Source: JAOUEA01 sp039933515
GTDB lineage: Bacteria > Actinomycetota > UBA4738 > HRBIN12
NCBI GenBank assembly: GCA_039933515.1
Contig: JBDTNY010000035.1
Span: 1 to 26,870 of the forward strand
Reading direction: 5' to 3'
Length of the DNA stretch: 26,870 nucleotides
A model generated the notes under the pieces. That model had not been told where the DNA came from. It ran no database searches and saw only the letters and a list, made by a program, of their open reading frames with translations. Positions 1 to 8,147 of this stretch are shown here, piece by piece (position 1 is the stretch's first letter; every line of letters starts with the position of its first letter). The position numbers and the translations under genes are program-made.

Positions 1-1347
1 TTCCGGATCCACTCGGTCGAACCGCTGCGGATCACCACCCGGGAGGAGCGCGAGGCCGCGATCCGCGCCGCGGGCTACAACCTGTTCAACCTGCACGCCG
101 ACGACGTGCTGATCGACCTGCTCACCGACTCGGGGACCGGCGCGATGTCGCGTGATCAATGGGCAGCGATCCAGCACGGCGACGAGAGCTATGCCGGCTC
201 ACCCTCGTGGTTCCGGTTCCTCGAGGCGGTGCAGGCCCTCTTCCCCTTCCCGCACGTGATCCCGACGCACCAGGGCCGCGCGGCCGAGAAGATCCTGTTC
301 ACGGCGATCGGCGGACCCGGCAAGGTGATCCCGAACAACACCCATTTCGACACGACGCGAGCCAATGTCGAGTTCACCGGCGCCGAGGCGGTCGACCTCG
401 TGATCCCCGAAGGCCGCGAGCCCGCGAACGAGCACCCCTTCAAGGGGAACATGGACCTGGACGCGCTCGAGGCGCTACTCGCCGAGCGCGCCGCCGGCGT
501 GCCTGCCGTGTTCGTCACGATCACGAACAACTCGGGCGGGGGCCAGCCCGTCTCGCTCGAGAACCTCCGCGGCGTGCGTGCACTGTGCGACCGGTTCGGC
601 GTGCCGCTCTTCCTCGACGCGTGCCGGTTCGCCGAGAACGCCTGGTTCATCCGCTCGCGAGAGCCGGGGCAGGGCGATCGCGACGTCGCCGACATCGTGC
701 GCGAAGTCGGCGGCCTCGCCGACGGCATGACCATGAGCGCGAAGAAGGACCCGCTCGCGAACATCGGCGGGTGGCTCGCCGTGCGCGATGACGCGCTCGC
801 GGAGCGCTGCCGGAACCTGCTGATCCTCACGGAGGGATTCACGACCTACGGCGGACTCGCCGGGCGGGATCTCGAGGCGGTCGCACAGGGCCTCACCGAG
901 GCTGTCAACCACGACTATCTGCGCTACCGGATCCGCTCGACCGCGTACCTCGGGGAGGCACTCGACACGGCAGGGGTCCCGGTCGTGAAGCCGATCGGCG
1001 GCCACGCCGTGTACCTCGACGCTCGTGCGCTCCTCCCCCACCTGCCGCCGCTCTCGTACCCGGGGCAGGCGCTCGCGGTCGCGCTGTACGAGGCCGGTGG
1101 GATCCGCGGGTGCGAGATCGGCACCGTGATGTTCGGTCGGCACCCCGACGGGACCGAGGCGCCCGCCGCGATGGATCTCGTGCGGCTCGCGATCCCGCGC
1201 CGCACCTACACCCAGAGCCACGTCGACTACGTGATCGAGGTCGTGACGTCGGTGGCGGGGCGCGCGGCCGAGCTTCCCGGCTACCGGATCGTTGACGAGC
1301 CGCCCGCGCTGCGGCACTTCACGGCGCGGTTCGAGCCGGTCGGGTAG
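1..1347 (+). CDS. tnaA: Tryptophanase (tryptophan indole-lyase), 5' end cut by window
   Basis: PLP-dependent beta-eliminating lyase converting L-tryptophan to indole, pyruvate and ammonia. The reading frame is open from base 1, so the true start lies upstream; 448 residues are visible. Family motifs: LLTDSGTGAMS at residues 40-50, THQGR at 89-93, GGQPVS, and MSAKKD at 245-250 with the likely PLP lysine at K249. Three positions that separate tryptophanase from tyrosine phenol-lyase are tryptophanase-like: Asp in HFDTTR (D117; Thr in the phenol-lyase), Ile in CEIG (I373; the phenol-lyase has its substrate-binding Arg there), and His in LRHFTA (H439; Phe in the phenol-lyase). The specificity call rests on alignment from memory. 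The gene converges on the cyclase gene with only 4 nt between them and no visible terminator. Confidence 0.9.
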   Translation, partial: FRIHSVEPLRITTREEREAAIRAAGYNLFNLHADDVLIDLLTDSGTGAMSRDQWAAIQHGDESYAGSPSWFRFLEAVQALFPFPHVIPTHQGRAAEKILFTAIGGPGKVIPNNTHFDTTRANVEFTGAEAVDLVIPEGREPANEHPFKGNMDLDALEALLAERAAGVPAVFVTITNNSGGGQPVSLENLRGVRALCDRFGVPLFLDACRFAENAWFIRSREPGQGDRDVADIVREVGGLADGMTMSAKKDPLANIGGWLAVRDDALAERCRNLLILTEGFTTYGGLAGRDLEAVAQGLTEAVNHDYLRYRIRSTAYLGEALDTAGVPVVKPIGGHAVYLDARALLPHLPPLSYPGQALAVALYEAGGIRGCEIGTVMFGRHPDGTEAPAAMDLVRLAIPRRTYTQSHVDYVIEVVTSVAGRAAELPGYRIVDEPPALRHFTARFEPVG

Positions 1348-1351
1348 CGCC

Positions 1352-2719
1352 TCAGCCGACCAGCCGGTAGAGGTGCCACTTATCCGGGATCCCCTTGAGT
1401 TCGTGCTGGCCCGCGTCCTCGAAGGTCAGGCCCGACCCAGAGACGAGGCCCTGAACCGTGTGCGAGACGAGCACCTCGGAGGGAGCCGCGAGCGCAGCGA
1501 TGCGCGCGCCCACGTTGACGGCGATCCCTCCGGCCTTGCCGGCGATCGTCTCGACCTCGCCGGTGTGGACCCCGGCGCGTACTTCGATCCCGAGATCCGT
1601 GACGGCCTCGATGATCGCCTGCGCGCACCGAACGCCCCTGGCCGGTCCGTCGAAGGTCGCGAAGAACCCGTCGCCCGCCGTGTCGACCTCGTTCCCGCGG
1701 AAACGGCCGAGGAGCGCCCTGACGATCCCGTGATGCTGCTCGACCAGATCACGCCACCCCTTGTCGCCCAACTCGGCGGCCGTCGCGGTGGAGCCGACGA
1801 TATCGGTGAACATCACCGTGGCGAGCACCCGATCGAGGTCCGCTTCCTTTCCCCGGACCTCCGCCACGAACCGGTCGATCTCATCGAGCAGGTCGTCCTG
1901 GTTGCCCATCACGAAGAGGTGCTCGTCCCCGGGAAACGAGACGAAGCGCGCCCCCCGGATCTTGTCGGCCATCCACCGGGTCTCCTCGACGTCGTAGTCG
2001 AGGTCGCCGTCGCGAGCCAGCACGAGGGTGGGCACGTGGATCGCCGGGAGAGCCGACCGGACGTCGATCGCGCGATTCATCGCCGAGAGGGCGTTCACGG
2101 CACCCGGGCTCGCGGCGTTCCGCATGTAGCCCGCCAACCACGCGAGCGTCGGCTCGTCGTCGGCGAGGGCCGGTGCGAACGACCCCTCGAGGAAGTCCTT
2201 GGCGAGCTCCTTGGTCCCCCACAGCCGTTCACGTCGCTCACGGAACGCGACGACCTCTGGGTCGTTGTCTTCTCCCGGATCCGCGAACGGATAGTCGGGC
2301 GCGTTGTTCCAGCAGGCGCTGGTTCCGAAGGCGATCAGCGCGATCGTGCGCTCCGGGTAGGTCGCAGCGAACAGGATGGCCATGGGGCCGCCCTCCGACA
2401 CGCCGAGCACCACCGCGCGTTCCGAGCCGACGGCGTCCATCACGGCGCGCGCGTCGTCCATGCGGACCTCGAGCGAGGGCAGACGGTCTTCCGGCACGCG
2501 ATCGGATAACCCGACCCCGCGCTTGTCGAACACCATCACCCGAGCGAACGACGCGAGACGCGAGAAGAACCGCGCGAACCTCGGCTCGGTCCACATGAGC
2601 TCGACGTGGGTGACCCAGCCCAGGACGAACAGGACGTCGATCGGGCCGTCACCGAACACCTGGTAGGCGACGTGCACACCGTCGGCGGTCGTCGCGTATC
2701 GGGTCTCGGGATGCTCCAT
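1352..2719 (-). CDS. Alpha/beta-hydrolase fused to class III adenylate/guanylate cyclase
   Basis: 455-residue two-domain protein of the mycobacterial Rv1900c type. Residues about 1-290 are an alpha/beta-hydrolase with nucleophile elbow GVSEGG (S108), Asp in RDGD (about D237) and His in GDEHLF (H267). Residues about 295-455 are a class III cyclase domain: VMFTDIVGS carries metal-binding D306 and TAGDGFFATF carries D350. N402 and R406 in AVNVGARI match the transition-state residues. The usual adenylate-selecting Lys position is Asp (D346) and its partner is Ile (I399), so nucleotide preference is uncertain. ATG at 2719 was chosen because similarity begins there and GAGG lies 11 nt upstream; longer versions run antisense into coxM without homology. 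It lies 25 nt after coxM and is probably the last gene of that operon. Making cAMP is inferred from family. Confidence 0.85.
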   Translation of the reverse strand: MEHPETRYATTADGVHVAYQVFGDGPIDVLFVLGWVTHVELMWTEPRFARFFSRLASFARVMVFDKRGVGLSDRVPEDRLPSLEVRMDDARAVMDAVGSERAVVLGVSEGGPMAILFAATYPERTIALIAFGTSACWNNAPDYPFADPGEDNDPEVVAFRERRERLWGTKELAKDFLEGSFAPALADDEPTLAWLAGYMRNAASPGAVNALSAMNRAIDVRSALPAIHVPTLVLARDGDLDYDVEETRWMADKIRGARFVSFPGDEHLFVMGNQDDLLDEIDRFVAEVRGKEADLDRVLATVMFTDIVGSTATAAELGDKGWRDLVEQHHGIVRALLGRFRGNEVDTAGDGFFATFDGPARGVRCAQAIIEAVTDLGIEVRAGVHTGEVETIAGKAGGIAVNVGARIAALAAPSEVLVSHTVQGLVSGSGLTFEDAGQHELKGIPDKWHLYRLVG

Positions 2720-2744
2720 CACCGGCGCATCCTCGCACGTCCTG

Positions 2745-3566
2745 CTAGACCAGCGCCTCCTCGAGCGCGCGGCGCACGAGCACCTTCGACAGCTCCCGCC
2801 GGTAGTCAGCGCTCCCGAACGCGTCCGACGGGGGCGCCGCGCCTTCGTCAGCTCGCATCGAAGCCGCAGCCGGGTCGGCCCCGCCGCCGAGCGCCTCCTC
2901 AACGCCCACCGCCCGGAGCGGACGGTCGGCCATGTTGGTCAGCGCCACCCGGGCGCCGCCGTTCGACTGCACGGCCGCCACACCCACCATCGCCCAGTCG
3001 ATCGCGCGCCGGGTGAACTTCAGGTAACTCCAACCGCCGGTCGTCTTCGGGACGCGGATCTCGGTGAGCAGCTCCGTCGGGAGGAGGTCGGGGGTGAACA
3101 ACCCCTGGAAGAAATCACCGGCCGCCACGGTGCGTGTGACGCCGCCGGCGCCCGACACCACGAACTCGGCCCCGAGCGCCACCATCACCGTGCCCATGTC
3201 GCTGGCCGGGTCGGCGTGCGCGATCGAGCCGCCGATCGTCCCCATGTGCCGCACCTGCGGGTCGCCGATCCGGGAGGCTGCATCGGGCACGATGGGACAC
3301 GCCGACTGGAGCAGTTCGCTGTTCGCCACATCGTGGTGGCGCGTCATCGCGCCGATCGCGACCACGTCGCCGTCCTCGCGGACATACGAGAGGTCGCCGA
3401 TCCGCCCGATGTCGACCAGCAACGACGGTTGCGCGAAGCGCACCTTCATCAGCGGCAGCAGCGAGTGCCCGCCGGCAAGGACCTTCGCGTCGGGGCTCGT
3501 GCCGAGCAGCTCGATCGCGTGCTCCACCGACTCCGCCCGTGCGTACTCGAACGCCGCGGGGATCAT
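2745..3566 (-). CDS. coxM: Molybdenum hydroxylase FAD-binding medium subunit (CoxM type)
   Basis: 273-residue flavoprotein subunit of a xanthine-oxidase-family enzyme; it passes electrons from the Fe-S subunit to the external acceptor. Both FAD-binding loops are visible: AGGHS at residues 31-35 and TIGGSIAHADPASD at 110-123. These are followed by the CO-dehydrogenase flavoprotein C-terminal region. Length is close to the family norm of about 270-290. The ATG overlaps the coxL stop as ATGA (3563-3566), indicating translational coupling. The frame stays open far upstream through coxL on the same strand, but that sequence is a shadow and the homologous protein starts at MIPAAFEYAR. Third gene of the S-L-M-cyclase operon. 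Confidence 0.92.
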   Translation of the reverse strand: MIPAAFEYARAESVEHAIELLGTSPDAKVLAGGHSLLPLMKVRFAQPSLLVDIGRIGDLSYVREDGDVVAIGAMTRHHDVANSELLQSACPIVPDAASRIGDPQVRHMGTIGGSIAHADPASDMGTVMVALGAEFVVSGAGGVTRTVAAGDFFQGLFTPDLLPTELLTEIRVPKTTGGWSYLKFTRRAIDWAMVGVAAVQSNGGARVALTNMADRPLRAVGVEEALGGGADPAAASMRADEGAAPPSDAFGSADYRRELSKVLVRRALEEALV

Positions 3567-5920
3567 GCCGCACCCCCTTTCGCGTCCTGGATAGCTCGCC
3601 ACACGCGCTCGGGCGACGCGGGCTTGCCGATGCCCGTCACACCGAGATGCGAGACCGCGTCGATCACGGCGTTCACGACGGCGGGCGGGGCCGCGATCGT
3701 GCCGGCCTCGCCGATCCCTTTGACCCCGAGCGGGTTCGTCGTGGAGGGCGTCATCTGGCTGTTGTCGGTGATCATCGTCGGGATCTCGACCGCCGTAGGC
3801 ACCAGGTACTGCGTCATCGACGACGTCAACAGGTTGCCCGTGTCGTCGTAGATCGCCTCTTCGTAGAGGGCCTCGGCCACGCCCTGAGCAACGCCGCCGT
3901 GCACCTGTCCCTCCACGATCATCGGGTTGATGATCGTGCCGCAGTCGTCGACCGCCACGTACTTCACGATGTCGGTGTGGCCGGTCTCGGTGTCGACCTC
4001 CACCACGCAGATGTGCGCGCCCGCCGGCCACGTGAAGTTCGGCGGGTCGTACACCGCGGTGGCGTTCAGGTGCGGCTCGACGCCGGCGGGCAAGTCGTGT
4101 GCGTGCCACGCGCTCACCGCCAGGTCGGGGATCGTGCGCGCCTTGTCCGGCGCGCCCTTCACGCGGTAGGCGTTGTCGGCCCACTCGAGGTCGTCCTCGC
4201 TCACCTCTAGCTCGTGGGCGGCGATCGCGCGCGCCTTCTCCTTGACCTTCTCCATCGCGAAGTGGATCGCGACGCCGCCCACGCTAAGAGACCGCGAGCC
4301 GTACGTGTCCATGCCAAGCGGCGTGATCATCGTGTCGCCGTGCAGGACCTCCACGGCGCCGGGGTCGACGCCCAGGCCGTCGGCCACGATCTGCGACCAG
4401 CTGGTCTCGTGCCCCTGGCCGGTCGGCGAGGTCCCGGTCTTCAGGATCACCTCGCCACTCGGCAGGCACTCGATCGTCGCGCCGTCCCAGCCGCCCGCCG
4501 CGTACCGCAGCGCGCCCAGGATGTTCGAGGGCGCCAGGCCGCACATCTCGATGTAGGTGCTGAGCCCGATGCCGAGCTGCTTCGTGTCGCCGCGGTCGCG
4601 TCGCGCCTGCTGCTCCTTGCGGAGCTGCTCGTACCCGCTCAGCTCAAGTGCCTTATCCAGCAACGGTTCGTAGTTCCCGCTGTCGACGTTCAAGCCCATG
4701 ATCGACGTCACGGCCTCCTCGAACGGCGGGTGGAAGTTCATCCGGCGCACGTCGGCCGGATCCTTGCCGATCCGTCGGGCGAACGCGTCGACGACCCGCT
4801 CGAGGACGTAGGTCGCCTCGGGCCGGCCAGCGCCGCGGTAGGCGTCCGTGGGCGTGCAGTTCGTGACGATCCCACGGAACTCGTACCAGTAGGCGTCGGG
4901 CGCGTACGGCCCCATGTAGACCCAGCCGCCGAGCTCGGGGATCCCGGGCGTGAGCAGCTGGTAGTACGCGCCCATGTCGGCGATCTCGACGAACTTCAGC
5001 CCGAGGATCTTGCCGTCCTCGGTGCCGGCCAGGGTGCAGTCGTGCGAGACGCCGCGGCCGTGGATCGTGGCCACGTAGTTCTCCGCGCGGGTCTCGATCC
5101 ACTTCACGGGGCGGCCCGTGCGCTTGGCGAGCGCGAGCGCGGTGGCCTCCTCGGCGTAGACGTTCAGCTTCGAGCCGAACCCGCCGCCCACGTCGGGGGC
5201 GATCACGCGGAACTTCGACTCGGCGATCCCGACCACGCCGCACAAGGTGACCTTCACGATGTGCGGGATCTGCGTCGCCGAGACCAGGGTCCACTCGTCC
5301 ATCGCGGGCACGCCGTACGCGAGACAGCCGCGCGTCTCCATCGGGTTCGGGATGAGGCGCGGCTGGTCGTAGGTCTCCTCCACGATCACCGGCGCCGAGT
5401 CGAACACCGACTGGTCGCCGCCGCCGCCGTGGATCCAGTGGACGACGACGTTCGTGCCCAGGTCGTCGTGGACGATCGTCTCGTCCTTCATCGCCTCGCG
5501 CATGTCGGTGACCGCGGGGAGCGCGGTGGCGCGCACGACGACGGCCTCGGCGGCATCCTCGGCCTGCTCGCGCGTCTCGGCGAGCGCCTCGGCCACGGCG
5601 TCGCCCGCGAACCGGACCTTGTCGGTGGCGAGCGGGTAGTGCACCGGGACCTTGATGTCCTCGGTGATGGGCCAGACGAACGGCAGCGCGCCGATGCCGA
5701 GGTCGTCGCCGGTGAAGACGCCGATCACCCCCGGCATCGCGGCCGCAGCCGCCGTGTCGATCGAGTCGATCGTCGCGTGCACGTAGGGTGGGCGCACCAT
5801 CGACATCCATGCCATGCCCGGCACGCTGAAGTTGTCGATGTAGCGAGCTTGTCCGGTCAGGAGGTCCGGGTCTTCCTTCCTCGGGACCGGCTGTCCGATG
5901 AACTTCTCGGTGGCGACCAT
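3563..5920 (-). CDS. coxL: Form II (CO-dehydrogenase-like) molybdenum hydroxylase large subunit
   Basis: 785-residue molybdopterin-binding catalytic subunit. PRKEDPDLLTGQARYIDN near the N-terminus is typical of the family. The signature loop reads AYRGAGR at residues 360-366 (DNA 4823-4843), the form II signature; true form I CO dehydrogenases have AYRCSFR with the Cu-bound Cys, so the CO-specific Cys is absent. VGGGFGSK and KGIGEAGT (catalytic Glu738) are present. Gene order S-L-M also matches form II. Whether form II enzymes use CO is disputed; an aldehyde, purine or N-heterocycle substrate is equally possible. ATG at 5920 has a GGGGAGGG Shine-Dalgarno close upstream and lies 12 nt after the coxS stop. 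The symbol reflects the family, not a proven CO activity. Confidence 0.93.
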   Translation of the reverse strand: MVATEKFIGQPVPRKEDPDLLTGQARYIDNFSVPGMAWMSMVRPPYVHATIDSIDTAAAAAMPGVIGVFTGDDLGIGALPFVWPITEDIKVPVHYPLATDKVRFAGDAVAEALAETREQAEDAAEAVVVRATALPAVTDMREAMKDETIVHDDLGTNVVVHWIHGGGGDQSVFDSAPVIVEETYDQPRLIPNPMETRGCLAYGVPAMDEWTLVSATQIPHIVKVTLCGVVGIAESKFRVIAPDVGGGFGSKLNVYAEEATALALAKRTGRPVKWIETRAENYVATIHGRGVSHDCTLAGTEDGKILGLKFVEIADMGAYYQLLTPGIPELGGWVYMGPYAPDAYWYEFRGIVTNCTPTDAYRGAGRPEATYVLERVVDAFARRIGKDPADVRRMNFHPPFEEAVTSIMGLNVDSGNYEPLLDKALELSGYEQLRKEQQARRDRGDTKQLGIGLSTYIEMCGLAPSNILGALRYAAGGWDGATIECLPSGEVILKTGTSPTGQGHETSWSQIVADGLGVDPGAVEVLHGDTMITPLGMDTYGSRSLSVGGVAIHFAMEKVKEKARAIAAHELEVSEDDLEWADNAYRVKGAPDKARTIPDLAVSAWHAHDLPAGVEPHLNATAVYDPPNFTWPAGAHICVVEVDTETGHTDIVKYVAVDDCGTIINPMIVEGQVHGGVAQGVAEALYEEAIYDDTGNLLTSSMTQYLVPTAVEIPTMITDNSQMTPSTTNPLGVKGIGEAGTIAAPPAVVNAVIDAVSHLGVTGIGKPASPERVWRAIQDAKGGAA

Positions 5921-5932
5921 CTGTCCCTCCCC

Positions 5933-6409
5933 TCAGGCCTTCGCGCCGGACATCGAGCCGGCCGCGTCGAGGATCGACTTCACGATGTTCTGATAGCCCG
6001 TGCAGCGGCAGAGGTTCCCCTCGAGAGCCTCGCGGACCTCCCCCTCGGTGGGGCTCGGCGTCTCCTTCAGGAAGCTCGCGGCCGCCAGGATCATCCCCGG
6101 CGTGCAGTAGCCGCACTGCAAGCCGTGGTTGCGGTGAAACGCGTCCTGTAGCGGGTGGAGCTCGTCGCCGTCGGCGAGGCCCTCGATCGTCGTGATCTCG
6201 CGGCCGTCTGCCTGGGCGGCGAGCATCGTGCAGGACTTCACCGACTCGCCGTCGACCAGGATCGTGCACGTGCCGCAGGTGGACGTGTCACATCCCACGT
6301 TGGTGCCGGTCAGTCCGAGGGTCTCTCGGACGAAGTAGACGAGGAGCGTGCGGGCCTCGACGTCGGCCTCGCGCGGCTCCCCGTTGACGGTCACGGAGAC
6401 GTGCGTCAC
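5933..6409 (-). CDS. coxS: Molybdenum hydroxylase 2Fe-2S small subunit (CoxS type)
   Basis: 158-residue iron-sulfur subunit carrying two [2Fe-2S] clusters between the Mo site and FAD. The N-terminal plant-ferredoxin-like domain has Cys40, Cys45, Cys48 and Cys60. The C-terminal helical domain has QCGYC (Cys99, Cys102) and NLCRCTGYQ (Cys134, Cys136), so all eight ligands are intact. The start is GTG at 6409 with a good AGGAGGG Shine-Dalgarno 7-8 nt upstream, and similarity begins there. It is the first gene of the S-L-M-cyclase operon, with a promoter candidate about 56 nt upstream. Confidence 0.95.
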   Translation of the reverse strand: MTHVSVTVNGEPREADVEARTLLVYFVRETLGLTGTNVGCDTSTCGTCTILVDGESVKSCTMLAAQADGREITTIEGLADGDELHPLQDAFHRNHGLQCGYCTPGMILAAASFLKETPSPTEGEVREALEGNLCRCTGYQNIVKSILDAAGSMSGAKA

Positions 6410-6464
6410 GGCAGGAACCCTCCTTCTGCGCAGGACACTGCGGAGCGGTGCCAGATGAAGCCGG

Positions 6465-6494
6465 AGTGTAGACCCGGGGGTGGGAACGCGCGAA
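6465..6494 (-). promoter_or_regulatory. Putative promoter of the coxSLM-cyclase operon
   Basis: On the minus strand TACACT (6465-6470) is preceded after 18 nt by TTCGCG (6489-6494). This would start transcription near 6458 and give a leader of about 50 nt before the coxS GTG. The -10 box is good and the -35 is weak. The call rests only on sequence similarity. Confidence 0.4.
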
Positions 6495-6590
6495 CTGAGA
6501 GGTGGTTGGCACCCTCAAGGGACCGGTTGAGCCGAACCTGCGTGGCGTCTTCGGGTGCTGTGGGTCGCGCCAGGATGACAGCTTCCCCAA

Positions 6591-7481
6591 CCCGTTGCGC
6601 TCGATGCCGCGGACCGATCCGAGGTGGCCCTCACCTTCGAGACGTTCGACGCGGTGGTGAACGCCGTGCCGCTGCGGCTCGGCACATGGCGGTCGTCCGG
6701 CGTGCGGCGAGGCGCCAGGCATCGGCAGCAACCTCCAGGCCTACGCCCTCACCCTGCGCGACGAGCCCACGGACCTGCTCTTCTACGATGCCGGGCTCCC
6801 GCTCGATCCCGAACCCCCGTGGAACTACCGCCTGACCTTCCACGTCGACTGCCTGCTGAACGAGTACGCGCACCCGGTCGCATGGATCCGCGAGGGTGAG
6901 CCGATCACGGTTCGGAACCTCGACCCCGACGAGACCGTGGCGATCGAGCTCGATCCCCCCCTGGGCACGATGGAGGCGTTCCCCAGCAACGCGGGCGGCA
7001 CGCTCGTGCGCACCCTCGCTGCGGGCTTACGGACATACGAGTCCCGCGTGCTCCGCTACCCCGGGCACGTCGCGCAGATGAACACGTTCCGCGATCTCGG
7101 CCTCTTCGGGATCGAGCCTGTGGAGGTCGGTGGCACGCGGCTGGTGCCGCGCGATCTGTTGCTTGCGCTGTAGGGACCGCAGATCGCGACCGGCGAGGAC
7201 TCGCAGGACATCGTGATCGCGCGGGTCGAGGTCTTCGGCCACCACGAAGCTACGCTCGCCCGGGCCGTGGTCGAGCTCCGCGACGAACCCGACGAGGAGA
7301 CGGGCTTCACGGCGATGGAGCGGACGACCAGCTTCCACGCGGCGATCGTCGCCCGGATGATGGCCGGCGGCCTGACCGAGCCCGGGGTTCACCTCCGGAG
7401 CTGGCGGTCGCACCCCGGGTGATGGTGGACGAGTTGCGCGCGCGAGGCTTCCGGATCACGGAAACCATCACGCCCACGTGA
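6591..7481 (+). pseudogene. Decayed saccharopine dehydrogenase-like gene
   Basis: Fragments in three frames line up in order with saccharopine dehydrogenase-family proteins. Frame 3 from 6591 gives LDAADRSEVALTFETFDAVV, the end of the Rossmann domain. Frame 1 from about 6718 gives GIGSNLQAY, PPWNYRLTFHVDCLLNEY, PLGTMEAFPSNAGGT, LRYPGHVAQMNTFRDLGLF and PRDLLLAL. A TAG follows at 7171-7173, yet frame 1 resumes at once with family sequence (DIVIARVEV, DEETGFTAMERTTSFHAAIV). The C-terminus APRVMVDELRARGFRITE then appears in frame 3 after a frameshift near 7385-7396. The segment between the Rossmann end and GIGSN is too short, indicating a deletion near 6680-6720, and no intact N-terminal nucleotide-binding motif is seen; frame 3 has a stop at 6576. 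Intact members are about 390 residues; roughly 290 codons remain. The family assignment is from memory of conserved blocks. Confidence 0.8.
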
Positions 7482-7490
7482 GCCGCGGGG

Positions 7491-8081
7491 CTACGGCCAG
7501 GAGCGGTCGGCGGCGTCGAGCGCCGCGGTGCCGGTACACGGGTCCGCGTTCGGCGTGTTCCCGTACGTGACCCGGTTCCCCGCGTCGACTCGGAGCTGCC
7601 AGCACGAGCCGACGTCCGAGAGCACCGCGGCCGCCCACGCGTCATCCGTCATCGCGATGCTCGCGATCGACGGCGCCTGCGAAGGCCCGTCGGTGAACGT
7701 GACCCAAGGGATGAGCGGCGTCAGCTGACCCGGACCGGCATCGGCGAAGGAACCGTCCTTCGCGAACGCCTTCTGTGCCGCCCATAAGGCTCGGCTCGCG
7801 ACCTTCTGCGCGGCGACGTCTTCGGGGAGCGGACCCGTCGGCGCCTGCGACGCCACTGTCTCCAGGCCGCTGATCGTCTGCACGCCGACGCGTTCGGGTG
7901 CGGGCTTATGGAGTTCGCTCGCGCGTTCGCTCGCGATCACCCAGCGGGCGAACAGCCCGACGGTGAGCACCACGACGAACGCCGCGAGTGCGGCCTTCAG
8001 CGCGACGGGATCCACGCGCCGCCGCAGCGGCCGACCCGTCGATCGGAACGCGAAGGTGTCGTCCATATCCCCGTTCCCCAT
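7491..8081 (-). CDS. Membrane-anchored pilin-like hypothetical protein
   Basis: 196 residues. A basic cytoplasmic N-terminus (RPLRRRVDPVALK) is followed by one hydrophobic segment at about 27-50, then an extracytoplasmic domain. The C-terminal part resembles minor type IV pilin-like or secreted proteins: AAQKAFAKDGSFADA, a short beta-rich stretch and two cysteines (C160, C182) that could form a disulfide. No prepilin peptidase motif (G/A followed by FTLIE-like sequence) precedes the hydrophobic segment, so it is not a classical pilin. ATG at 8081 is the longest start; ATG at 8066 is a credible alternative and neither has a convincing Shine-Dalgarno. Its downstream end is 9 nt from the pseudogene. 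Function unknown. Confidence 0.65.
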   Translation of the reverse strand: MGNGDMDDTFAFRSTGRPLRRRVDPVALKAALAAFVVVLTVGLFARWVIASERASELHKPAPERVGVQTISGLETVASQAPTGPLPEDVAAQKVASRALWAAQKAFAKDGSFADAGPGQLTPLIPWVTFTDGPSQAPSIASIAMTDDAWAAAVLSDVGSCWQLRVDAGNRVTYGNTPNADPCTGTAALDAADRSWP

Positions 8082-8135
8082 CGGCCCCGCCGCTGAGAGC
8101 CTGAAGCCCGGCTCGCCGGACCTGCTTCACCTGGC

Positions 8136-8141
8136 TACCAT
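8136..8141 (+). promoter_or_regulatory. Leaderless-type -10 box of the xdhC-like gene
   Basis: TACCAT ends 6 nt before the GTG start at 8148. There is no Shine-Dalgarno and no clear -35. The spacing would put the transcription start at or next to the start codon. Confidence 0.4.
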
Positions 8142-8147
8142 CGGGGT

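Noticed and set aside
2720..2902. N-terminal extension of the cyclase fusion
   Set aside because: The extra 61 residues are Arg-rich, without homology, and overlap the coxM 3' end; ATG at 2719 fits family starts.
4823..4843. True (form I) CO dehydrogenase
   Set aside because: The signature is AYRGAGR, not AYRCSFR, and the subunit order is S-L-M rather than M-S-L.
4214..6151. Long plus-strand frame of 645 codons opposite coxL
   Set aside because: Antisense shadow typical of GC-rich DNA, rich in Arg/Ala/Val/His, with no domain and fully inside coxL and coxS.
7213..7422. Open frame of 69 codons as an independent small gene
   Set aside because: It is the in-frame continuation of the saccharopine dehydrogenase-like sequence beyond the TAG at 7171, with family motifs continuing on both sides, so it is part of the pseudogene.
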